Below, piece after piece: positions 54,963 to 62,159 of a stretch of 64,000 nucleotides of DNA (the first letter of the stretch is position 1; every line of letters starts with the position of its first letter). This stretch comes from Pseudohongiella nitratireducens. GTDB lineage: Bacteria > Pseudomonadota > Gammaproteobacteria > Pseudomonadales > Pseudohongiellaceae. A program made the translations under genes and the position numbers. The stretch covers positions 248,001 to 312,000 of the forward strand of contig NZ_LWHM01000001.1 of assembly GCF_001642735.1 (NCBI RefSeq), in the 5' to 3' direction. The notes under the pieces were generated by a model. The model searched no databases. It had not been told where the DNA came from and saw nothing but the letters and a program-made list of their open reading frames with translations.

Positions 54963-55125
54963 GATCGATCCTCAGAAACCCGAACGGGAATACGAACAGT
55001 CCGGAATGTATCCGAAGAAAGGTAAGGCTTTTCGCATTTGGGCTTTGTTGGGCTGTTTAGCCGGCATCATTGTGTTTCTCGCTGTGGTTTCCGCTATTGC
55101 CGATATCTTCCTGCTGCAACGTTAA
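54961..55125 (+). CDS. Small single-pass membrane protein
   Basis: A 54-codon gene: MIDPQKPEREYEQSGMYPKK, then a hydrophobic segment (WALLGCLAGIIVFLAVVSAI) and a short tail ending LLQR. A strong AGGAGG five bases before the ATG argues that it is real. The start codon overlaps that of the protease gene on the minus strand, so both ribosome sites lie inside the opposite gene's first codons. A charged N-terminus facing the cytoplasm and one helix suggest an inner-membrane small protein. Function unknown. Confidence 0.72.
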   Translation: MIDPQKPEREYEQSGMYPKKGKAFRIWALLGCLAGIIVFLAVVSAIADIFLLQR

Positions 55126-55185
55126 TAAGTGCCCGTAACTGCTGGAACAAATAAGGCTGCCATGAGCACCTAGCCTGTACCGGTA

Positions 55186-55374
55186 TCAGGAACGACCACC
55201 CGGTCGTTTACCAGGGCGCAGATTGGGCAGTGGCCGTTTCTGTTTTGTTGTGCTCAGTATTTTGACCAGCCGCCAGGCGATGACAATGACGGCAACGACT
55301 ATAAATACCAAAATACTGATGATCAGCCATTGCTCATGCGTCCAACTTGCCGGGTTTGACCATATTGCGGACAT
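55186..55374 (-). CDS. Small single-pass membrane protein
   Basis: A 62-residue protein: SAIWSNPASWTHEQWLII leads into one membrane helix (SILVFIVVAVIVIAWRLVKI) followed by a basic, Pro/Arg/Gly-rich tail (PLPNLRPGKRPGGRS). AAGGAG six bases before ATG 55374 supports the start. The basic tail should be cytoplasmic. No family recognised. Neighbours are another small membrane protein and a CheW-like gene. Confidence 0.68.
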   Translation of the reverse strand: MSAIWSNPASWTHEQWLIISILVFIVVAVIVIAWRLVKILSTTKQKRPLPNLRPGKRPGGRS

Positions 55375-55530
55375 TTTCAACTCCTTACTTCATTCGTTTC
55401 ACCGCGATTATGAAACATGGGGCGAATCATGGCTAGCCGGCTTATTTTCATGTTGCGAAAGTCAGACTTAATAAATCAGCCCATCTGCCGTTAACTCTAA
55501 AACATAACCATGAATTACAAGGATTCGCTC

Positions 55531-56019
55531 ATGTCTACTGAGCAGGCTTACGCATTCGACAATCAGCAGGAAGGGGAGCTGCCCGCCAGTGTGATCAAGC
55601 ATGTCAGCTTTCGCCTGGGTGAGGAAACCTATGCTGTCGTTGCATCCAAAGTCCATGAAGTGTTGCGTGTTTCTGAAATCACGCCCGTCCCCGGCGCACC
55701 GGATTTTATTCTGGGGATTATCAATCTGCGCGGTAATGTCGTTACAGTGATGGATGCCCGTCACGCATTCGAACTGCCAAAAACTGAAGTCACGGCTCAA
55801 TCACGGATCATCGTGGTGGAGGTCGAGGATTTCTCACTGGGAATTCTGGTAGATCGTGTCGCGGCAGTAGTCGACCTGGATGAACAAACCATTGAAACCG
55901 CCCCACAGACCGGCCAGGAAGCTGGCAGCCTCTTTATCCAGGGCGTATACAATGATGATGAGCAAATGCTGATACTGGTCGACTTTTCCCGCGTCATGGA
56001 AATGATCCCCCGGGCATAG
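55531..56019 (+). CDS. CheW-like domain protein
   Basis: A 162-residue chemotaxis-type scaffold. The fold is clear from VSFRLGEETYAVVASKVHEV, VPGAPDFILGIINLRGNVVT and RIIVVEVEDFSLGILVDRVA, ending ILVDFSRVMEM. The N-I-R/L-R-G-x-V motif is intact. Start at ATG 55531 follows AAGGA by seven bases; ATG 55510 is an alternative adding seven residues. It stands alone: no CheA, receptor or flagellar gene is in the window, so it may serve a distant chemosensory array or a gliding/pili system. Confidence 0.9.
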   Translation: MSTEQAYAFDNQQEGELPASVIKHVSFRLGEETYAVVASKVHEVLRVSEITPVPGAPDFILGIINLRGNVVTVMDARHAFELPKTEVTAQSRIIVVEVEDFSLGILVDRVAAVVDLDEQTIETAPQTGQEAGSLFIQGVYNDDEQMLILVDFSRVMEMIPRA

Positions 56020-56073
56020 TACACACCGGAATAGTCACACACCGGAACAGCCTCAAGTATGACATACTGAAAG

Positions 56074-56691
56074 CTACTCTCCGTGGCGCATGACCGCTGC
56101 CAGCAGTACCTCGATTTCCCTGATACGCTCATCAGTCCCGTTTATTTCCAGTAAGCGCTGTTTTTCCGACATCGGCACAGGGAGCAATTCAACCAGTCGC
56201 CAGGACAATCCCTGGCGACTCTGAATAGCCATGTCCAGCCCCAGTGACTCAACCAGGGGATGTTTCATCAGATCCTGTAACAACTCCACCAGGTAGTCAT
56301 GCTCGCTCGATAGCGGCAACAGCGGCTCAGTATCGACACTACCATCAATCCAATCGACCTCTGCCATTAGAAGGTGATCATCGCGGGACCAGCAATCTTT
56401 CACCTGAAAGCGTCGTGTCCCCTCAACTGTTATCCCCAACAGACCGTTCTCTAACTGATCCCAGTCAATAATATGAGCACAGCATCCAATCGAGTGCACT
56501 TGCTGTCTTCGTCCGGCGGTTACCGTTTCCTTGCCGTTCTTTAAGAAGCATACCCCGAAACCTGAACCGGTTTTAAGGCTGCTGCTTACCAGGTCCAGAT
56601 AACGCTGTTCAAATATTTGTAGCGGCAACCTGCCGTCAGGGACTAAAACCGAACGCAACGGAAATAGAGGGATAACTGACTCTTCACTCAT
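56074..56691 (-). CDS. Lon N-terminal (substrate-binding) domain protein
   Basis: A 205-residue protein made only of the LON N-terminal PUA-like domain: IPLFPLRSVLVPDGRLPLQI, FEQRYLDLVSSSLKTGSGFG and IGCCAHIIDWDQLENGLLGI. No ATPase or protease domain follows, which is normal for this COG2802 family of unknown function. It starts one base after the mpl stop codon, so translation is probably coupled to mpl. The longer frame to 56769 lies inside mpl. Confidence 0.9.
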   Translation of the reverse strand: MSEESVIPLFPLRSVLVPDGRLPLQIFEQRYLDLVSSSLKTGSGFGVCFLKNGKETVTAGRRQQVHSIGCCAHIIDWDQLENGLLGITVEGTRRFQVKDCWSRDDHLLMAEVDWIDGSVDTEPLLPLSSEHDYLVELLQDLMKHPLVESLGLDMAIQSRQGLSWRLVELLPVPMSEKQRLLEINGTDERIREIEVLLAAVMRHGE

Positions 56692-56692
56692 G

Positions 56693-58150
56693 TCAAACCT
56701 CTTCTGGCGCTGTTTCTCGAGCGGCCAGTGCATCAAGCAGACGCTGGTGAATATTGTCAAAACCGCCATTACTCATAATGACAATATGATCTTCCGCCCT
56801 CGAGTGTGATGCCAGATAAGTCACGATGTCTGCCGTTGCGACAAATGACAAAGCGGGTACGGGGCTGCCTTGTATGATGGCATCCATATCCAGGCCATTA
56901 TCATCACAGTCTTTCCAAAGACAAATATCGGCAGCATGACAGGCAGCCGCCAGCGTGCCCTGATGTACGCCCATTTTCATGGTGGCAGAACGTGGCTCAA
57001 TCACAGCCACCAGGCGACTGCCTGGCTGATCAGACAGCTTGGCCCGCATGCCTGCCAGCGTCGTTTCTATCGCGGTAGGGTGGTGAGCAAAATCATCATA
57101 AACATAGACATTATCCACTTCTCCGCGCAACTCCATGCGTCTTTTGACGCTGGAAAACTCACTCAGAGCATGACAGGCCGTTTGTATATCAACACCGACA
57201 TGCCTTGCTGCCATCACGGCAGCAAGGGCATTACTGACATTATGCTGGCCACTCAGTGACCATTTGATCCTGCCAGAGGCGACTGACTCCGTGGCATCGC
57301 CTTTGGGCAAAACCACATCAAAATCACTGCCGTCACTGCGGTGCAAATTGACCACCCACGGAGCGGGCAAATCAGGTTGCCCATTCGGCAGCCCCATATC
57401 AGAAGCGGAGTCAGCAACCGGGCTCTCAAAGCGTTGAACGGGCGTCCAGCACCCTTGTGCCAACACCTGTTCTATATCCGGATTGTTTGTCGGATAAATG
57501 ATCTGGCCTTCAGAAGGCACCGTTCGCACCAGGTGATGAAACTGGCGCTGAATCGCAGCCAGATCGGGAAAAATATCCGCGTGATCAAACTCCAGGTTAT
57601 TAATAATTAATGTGCGCGGCCGGTAGTGGACAAACTTGCTGCGCTTATCAAAAAAAGCAGAGTCATATTCATCCGCTTCAACAACAAAGAAATCACTGCC
57701 ACCCAAGCGGGCTGATGCTGAAAAGTTATTGAGTACACCCCCGATCAGGTAACCGGGCTGCATCCCGGCATATTCCAGAATCCACGCCAACATGGCACTG
57801 GTCGTGGTTTTCCCGTGAGTGCCTGACACTGCCAACACCCATTTCCCCGGCAATATATGATTGGCAAGAAACTCGGGGCCCGAACAATAAGGCAGGCCTT
57901 TATTCAACACGTATTCGACTGCGGGGTTACCCCGCGACATGGCATTACCAATCACAACCAGATCGGGTGCCGGATCAAGGTGTTCAGGGTCGAACCCTTC
58001 GCTCAGCACAATCCCCTGCGTTTCCAGCTGCGTGCTCATCGGTGGATAGACGTTGGCATCCGAACCACTGACACGTATTCCCATTTCTTTGGCCAGGACA
58101 GCCAGGCTGCCCATAAACGTGCCACAAATTCCCAATATATGAATATGCAT
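56693..58150 (-). CDS. mpl: Murein peptide ligase (UDP-MurNAc:tripeptide ligase)
   Basis: Recycles cell-wall tripeptide L-Ala-D-Glu-meso-DAP by attaching it to UDP-MurNAc. The 485-residue Mur ligase has the N-terminal MHIHILGICGTFMGSLAVLA, ATP-binding SGTHGKTTTSAM, the carbamylated-Lys region and metal site (FVVEADEYDSAFFDKRSKFV), central LEFDHADIFPDL and C-terminal VYDDFAHHPTAIETTLAGM. The sequence is clearly Mpl rather than MurC. Its neighbourhood with ubiX and a TIGR02444 gene is also known in Pseudomonas. Confidence 0.96.
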   Translation of the reverse strand: MHIHILGICGTFMGSLAVLAKEMGIRVSGSDANVYPPMSTQLETQGIVLSEGFDPEHLDPAPDLVVIGNAMSRGNPAVEYVLNKGLPYCSGPEFLANHILPGKWVLAVSGTHGKTTTSAMLAWILEYAGMQPGYLIGGVLNNFSASARLGGSDFFVVEADEYDSAFFDKRSKFVHYRPRTLIINNLEFDHADIFPDLAAIQRQFHHLVRTVPSEGQIIYPTNNPDIEQVLAQGCWTPVQRFESPVADSASDMGLPNGQPDLPAPWVVNLHRSDGSDFDVVLPKGDATESVASGRIKWSLSGQHNVSNALAAVMAARHVGVDIQTACHALSEFSSVKRRMELRGEVDNVYVYDDFAHHPTAIETTLAGMRAKLSDQPGSRLVAVIEPRSATMKMGVHQGTLAAACHAADICLWKDCDDNGLDMDAIIQGSPVPALSFVATADIVTYLASHSRAEDHIVIMSNGGFDNIHQRLLDALAARETAPEEV

Positions 58151-58207
58151 ATTCTTTCCTGTAAGCTTGCTCTAACTATAGCAGAAGCCAAGACATCAAC
58201 CATTATC

Positions 58208-58720
58208 ATGCAAGGCCTATCCGATTTCGCTGTCTCATTATATCAACAACCGGAAGTCGCACAGTCGTGCCTGCAACTGCAGAACGATCAGGGCTGCCAG
58301 GTGCCCGTTTTATTAGCCTACTGCTGGCACGCCAGCAGTATCGGGGTATTGCCGGAAAGTACCGCACACGACTGGATGAAGCTTGCCAGTGATCGCTCGG
58401 CACAGGCCATAGAGCCATTGCGAGAGGCCAGAACCTGGATGAAGCAACACTGGCCGAACGCTGAAGATTTGCGGGAAACAATCAAGAATACAGAGCTGCA
58501 GCTGGAGTTGCGATTGCTGGATGAACTGGAGTCCCTGGCTGTCACCCATCGACAGGACTCCATCATTAATTCGCAGTGCTTGCCTGAGACAAGGCAAAAC
58601 ACGTTAGCAAGGACAGAAGAGGTGTTAAGGGATTTTGCGCTGCGTTACCAAATTCATATAGCCGATGATGTTCGTGACTTGCTGGCCACCAGCTGCCTGA
58701 AAATCGCCAGCCCTGCTTAA
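58208..58720 (+). CDS. TIGR02444 / DUF2390 family protein
   Basis: A 170-residue cytoplasmic helical protein: MQGLSDFAVSLYQQPEVAQS, CQVPVLLAYCWHASSIGVLP and IEPLREARTWMKQHWPNAED follow the TIGR02444 pattern (F-x-x-x-x-Y-x-x-x-x-V-x-x-x-x-L-x-L-Q...G-x-x-V-x-x-L-L...W-R/M). Function is unknown. Start at ATG 58208 is chosen from homology; no strong ribosome site is visible. It overlaps the ubiX stop by four bases tail to tail. Confidence 0.83.
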   Translation: MQGLSDFAVSLYQQPEVAQSCLQLQNDQGCQVPVLLAYCWHASSIGVLPESTAHDWMKLASDRSAQAIEPLREARTWMKQHWPNAEDLRETIKNTELQLELRLLDELESLAVTHRQDSIINSQCLPETRQNTLARTEEVLRDFALRYQIHIADDVRDLLATSCLKIASPA

Positions 58721-59289
58721 CGTACCGACGCTCCCTGCCAACGGGTAACCAGGTCCGTGTCGATATCAAACAGGTCAAGCACCCTCCCCACGTTGTGATT
58801 GACGATATCATCGAGTGTTTTGGGCTTGGCATACCAGGCCGGCATGGGCGGTGCCACAATCGCACCGATTTGCGTGGCTTTCAGCAGCAACTCGCAATGC
58901 CCGGCGTGCAAAGGGGTTTCCCTTGGCATCAGCACCAGGCGGCGACGCTCTTTTAGCACCACATCAGCCGCACGGGTGAGCAGGTTGTCGGTATAGGAAT
59001 TAACCACGGCAGAAAGGGTTTTCATCGAACAAGGGGCGATAATCATGCCATCAGTGCGGAAGGAACCACTGGCAACCGAAGCAGCGAGATCTTTGACCGA
59101 ATGTACCTGATCAGCCAGTGCGATAACGTCATTGGCATCCCAGTCAGTTTCCAGCGCTATATTCAGCCGCGCCGCCGAAGTCATCACCAGGTGCGTTTCG
59201 ATGCCCTGGTGTTCACGCAACGCTTCCAGCATTCGAATGCCGTATATCAAGCCACTGGCACCTGACATGCCTATGATCAATCGTTTCAT
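58717..59289 (-). CDS. ubiX: Flavin prenyltransferase UbiX
   Basis: Prenylates FMN to the cofactor of the UbiD decarboxylase in ubiquinone synthesis. The 190 residues begin MKRLIIGMSGASGLIYGIRM (flavin-phosphate loop) and contain IIAPCSMKTLSAVVNSYTDN, LLTRAADVVLKERRRLVLMP and PRETPLHAGHCELLLKATQI, all UbiX hallmarks; the Ser in APCSMKTL and the Arg/Glu near PRETP bind the prenyl phosphate. Start at 59289 by homology; the frame up to 59373 is not conserved. Confidence 0.96.
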   Translation of the reverse strand: MKRLIIGMSGASGLIYGIRMLEALREHQGIETHLVMTSAARLNIALETDWDANDVIALADQVHSVKDLAASVASGSFRTDGMIIAPCSMKTLSAVVNSYTDNLLTRAADVVLKERRRLVLMPRETPLHAGHCELLLKATQIGAIVAPPMPAWYAKPKTLDDIVNHNVGRVLDLFDIDTDLVTRWQGASVR

Positions 59290-59446
59290 TGTTCTCGGTA
59301 ATCTCCTACCTAATATCCTTATCGAGCCTTTAGTACCCTTTCGATTGCCAAGCCTCTCGGCAATTTGTACCATTATGCCCTTACCTGCCGGCTAATGCAC
59401 GGTACAGCAAAGCGAACCCTCTCATTCCATTTTTCACAGGTTTAAC

Positions 59447-60712
59447 ATGCCCAAAGCCAATCTTTTCTATGCTCAATCCGGTGGGGTCACCTCCGTCATT
59501 AACGCCAGTGCATGCGGAGTCATCGAGACTGCCCGCCAAAACAAAGATCAGATCGGCAAAGTCTATGCTGGCATGAACGGCATCATCGGTGCGCTTCGTG
59601 AAGAACTGATTGATACCAGCAAGGAAACAACAAAACAGATCGCAGCACTGAAACATACACCAGCCGGCGCCTTTGGCTCCTGCCGCTACAAGCTCAAGAG
59701 CCTGGACGACAACCGTGAGGAATATCAGCGACTCATGGAAGTGTTCAAGGCACACAATATCCGCTACTTTCTCTACAACGGGGGTGGCGACTCCCAGGAC
59801 ACAGCGCATAAAGTGTCACAGTTAAGTCTGCAGGAAGGTTTTCCGATCACTTGTATCGGCATTCCGAAAACAGTCGACAATGACTTGCCTGTGACTGACA
59901 ACTGCCCGGGATTTGGCTCCGTGGCCAAGTACGTCGCTGTTTCAATTCGTGAAGCCGGACTGGATGTGGCTTCGATGTGCGAAAGCTCGACCAAAGTGTT
60001 CGTTATGGAAGTGATGGGGCGCCACGCCGGCTGGATTGCTGGCGCGGCCGGTCTGGCAGCGGAAGAAGAAGGCGACTCTCCTCATATCATCATCTTTCCG
60101 GAAATTGCCTTTAATGAAGCAAAGTTTCTGCGCAAGGTGAAAAGCTGTGTGAAGAAATTCGGCTACTGCGCCATCGTTGTGTCAGAAGGCGCTCGCTATC
60201 GTAACGGTCAGTTTCTGGCAGACGCTGGCGGCAAAGATGCTTTCGGCCACACTCAACTGGGCGGTGTGGCACCTTTTCTGGCCGACCTGGTCAAGCAAAA
60301 ACTGGGCTACAAATATCACTGGGCGGTGGCTGATTATCTGCAAAGAGCCGCACGCCACATTGCTTCAGGCACAGATGTTGAGCAGGCCTATGCAGTGGGT
60401 AAAGCTGCCGTGGAATTCGCCCTGGCAGGCAAGAATGCAGTGATGCCTACCATTGTTCGCAAAGGTACCAAACGATACAGCTGGGGCATTGGCGAGGTGC
60501 CACTAGCTGATGTGGCCAATGTTGAAAAAGCCATGCCACGAAAATTTATCACCACAGACGGATTTGGTATCACCGATGAAGCCAGGCAATATTTTGCACC
60601 GCTGATCGCTGGCGAAGATTATCCACCTTATCGCAACGGCCTGCCTCAATATGCCAAGCTGAAAAAACAGCTGGTCAGCAAAAAGCTGCCTGCCTGGAAC
60701 AAACCCGGCTAG
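59447..60712 (+). CDS. pfp: Pyrophosphate-dependent 6-phosphofructokinase
   Basis: Reversibly phosphorylates fructose 6-phosphate with pyrophosphate. The 421-residue protein has FYAQSGGVTSVINASACGVI, YNGGGDSQDTAHKVSQL and CIGIPKTVDNDLPVTDNCPG. In the last motif, Lys in P-K-T-x-D-N-D replaces the Gly of ATP enzymes and marks PPi dependence; the Asp in G-G-D-S has the same meaning. FVMEVMGRHAGWIAGAAGLA and RYSWGIGEVPLADV complete the active site. Length fits the long bacterial PPi-PFK (PFK-II) group. Reversibility would suit both glycolysis and gluconeogenesis. No other glycolytic gene is adjacent. Confidence 0.94.
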   Translation: MPKANLFYAQSGGVTSVINASACGVIETARQNKDQIGKVYAGMNGIIGALREELIDTSKETTKQIAALKHTPAGAFGSCRYKLKSLDDNREEYQRLMEVFKAHNIRYFLYNGGGDSQDTAHKVSQLSLQEGFPITCIGIPKTVDNDLPVTDNCPGFGSVAKYVAVSIREAGLDVASMCESSTKVFVMEVMGRHAGWIAGAAGLAAEEEGDSPHIIIFPEIAFNEAKFLRKVKSCVKKFGYCAIVVSEGARYRNGQFLADAGGKDAFGHTQLGGVAPFLADLVKQKLGYKYHWAVADYLQRAARHIASGTDVEQAYAVGKAAVEFALAGKNAVMPTIVRKGTKRYSWGIGEVPLADVANVEKAMPRKFITTDGFGITDEARQYFAPLIAGEDYPPYRNGLPQYAKLKKQLVSKKLPAWNKPG

Positions 60713-60767
60713 TCAGCCCCGGTCGACTAGTTCCAAGTTGGCACCCAGTTGACACCAGGCAGGCACT

Positions 60768-61409
60768 TCAGGGTGCCAGCCTGGCAATCTGCCATAGCCC
60801 ATGCGCATCCAGAGTATAATGAAAGCGATCATGCATCCGATGTGCACCACCTTGCCAAAACTCCATTTCAGTTGGCACCACACGGTACCCACCCCAAAAA
60901 GCAGGTGCCGGAATCTCCTGGCCGTCAAACTTTCCCTGAGCCTGGGTAAATTGCTCCATGAGCGCATCACGTGAGGCAACCTTCCGGCTTTGTTGGGAGG
61001 CCCAGGCACCCAGTTGGCTTTCTCGGGGACGGGACTGAAAGTAGCTGGCAGAGACCGTCGGTTCAATTTTCTCCACAATGCCTCCAACTAACACCTGGCG
61101 CTCTATCCGCGTCCAGGGAAAATGCAGGCTGACTTTGGGATTATCGTCCAGCTCTCGGGCTTTACGGCTTTCGTAATTTGTGTAAAAAATAAACCCACGC
61201 TCATCAACCGATTTCAACAACACGATCCGCTGACTGGGCTGTCCACTGGCGCCGACCGTCGCTACCACCATGGCAGTAGGGTCTTCCAGTTGCATATCAA
61301 TCGCCTGTTCCAGCCACAGTGAGAACTGTTGCAAAGGGTCCGGATTAAGTTCGCTGCGGCGCAAATGTCCTTGTAGATATTCCCGACGTATGGATTGTAA
61401 GTCCATCAT
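60768..61409 (-). CDS. pdxH: Pyridoxamine 5'-phosphate oxidase
   Basis: FMN enzyme making pyridoxal 5'-phosphate from pyridoxine or pyridoxamine phosphate. The 213 residues read MDLQSIRREYLQGHLRRSEL, MVVATVGASGQPSQRIVLLK, YTNYESRKARELDDNPKVSL, SRPRESQLGAWASQQS and the C-terminal HRMHDRFHYTLDAHGLW, with WGGYRVVP as in E. coli PdxH. AGGAA about six bases ahead of ATG 61409 fixes the start. The last residues differ from the usual R-L-A-P-x-x-end only slightly. Confidence 0.96.
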   Translation of the reverse strand: MMDLQSIRREYLQGHLRRSELNPDPLQQFSLWLEQAIDMQLEDPTAMVVATVGASGQPSQRIVLLKSVDERGFIFYTNYESRKARELDDNPKVSLHFPWTRIERQVLVGGIVEKIEPTVSASYFQSRPRESQLGAWASQQSRKVASRDALMEQFTQAQGKFDGQEIPAPAFWGGYRVVPTEMEFWQGGAHRMHDRFHYTLDAHGLWQIARLAP

Positions 61410-61523
61410 TTCAATTCCTGTCACTGATCCATTTAACTGGCAGGGTGTTCCTCATGTAACGAAGCATCAACTATACCGTTAGTATTTCAAAACCCTGTAA
61501 GCATTAGTACGGCTTCGGACGGG

Positions 61524-62141
61524 TTAACGGATTAATCGACCGTGCTCCCAGAGCTGCTCACGCCAGGTTCCGGTCGGGTAGTAAAACACGCCCAGCCCAT
61601 GTTTCTCGTTGGCAAAAAACTCACCTTCAAATCGCTGCCCATTTGGCCAGCGATAGGTACCTTCGCCCTGATAGAGATCTTCAACAAACTCGCCCGAATA
61701 ATTCTCTACGTTTTCGCGCAACCAATGTTCGCTGTGTTTGTTCGGGTACCAGTTTTCCAGGCCGAAAAAATACGAGCCACGACCATGACGCATATCATCC
61801 TGCCACTGCCCAATATAGAGGTCGCTCTGACCATCCCAGTACGTGCCACGTCCCTGTCGAATACCCATATCCCAATTGCCGTCATAATAAGCACGATCAC
61901 TGCGGGTTATCATCTTTTCGTACTTGCCGTAACCATCAAAAATGCCATCAGTAAAATTGCCTTCGTAGCGATCGATTCCTATCTCGGTTCGGATCTCAAG
62001 GGTACCAAAGCCATTTTGACAATCGCCATAAACACACTCCCGGCTGATCTCGTTTTCAGGTGCCATTTGCGCCACCGACAGTGTCGACAGCAATGCTAAT
62101 GACACCAGCGCGATTAACTGTTTCATCATGATCGATAACAT
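61524..62141 (-). CDS. Secreted MORN-repeat protein
   Basis: A 205-residue exported protein. The signal peptide is QLIALVSLALLSTLSVAQ. Five MORN repeats follow with the Y-x-G-x-(W/F)-x-x-G-x-x-x-G-x-G-x-x-x pattern: YEGNFTDGIFDGYGKY, YYDGNWDMGIRQGRGTYW, YIGQWQDDMRHGRGSYF, YSGEFVEDLYQGEGTYRWPN and FEGEFFANEKHGLGVFYY. An N-terminal pair of cysteines (RECVYGDCQNGFG) probably bonds. GGAG six bases before ATG 62141 sets the start. Its function is unknown; MORN blades often bind lipids or scaffold. It begins 19 bases after the permease gene and is likely cotranscribed. Confidence 0.85.
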   Translation of the reverse strand: MLSIMMKQLIALVSLALLSTLSVAQMAPENEISRECVYGDCQNGFGTLEIRTEIGIDRYEGNFTDGIFDGYGKYEKMITRSDRAYYDGNWDMGIRQGRGTYWDGQSDLYIGQWQDDMRHGRGSYFFGLENWYPNKHSEHWLRENVENYSGEFVEDLYQGEGTYRWPNGQRFEGEFFANEKHGLGVFYYPTGTWREQLWEHGRLIR

Positions 62142-62159
62142 ATACATCTCCAGAATTAC

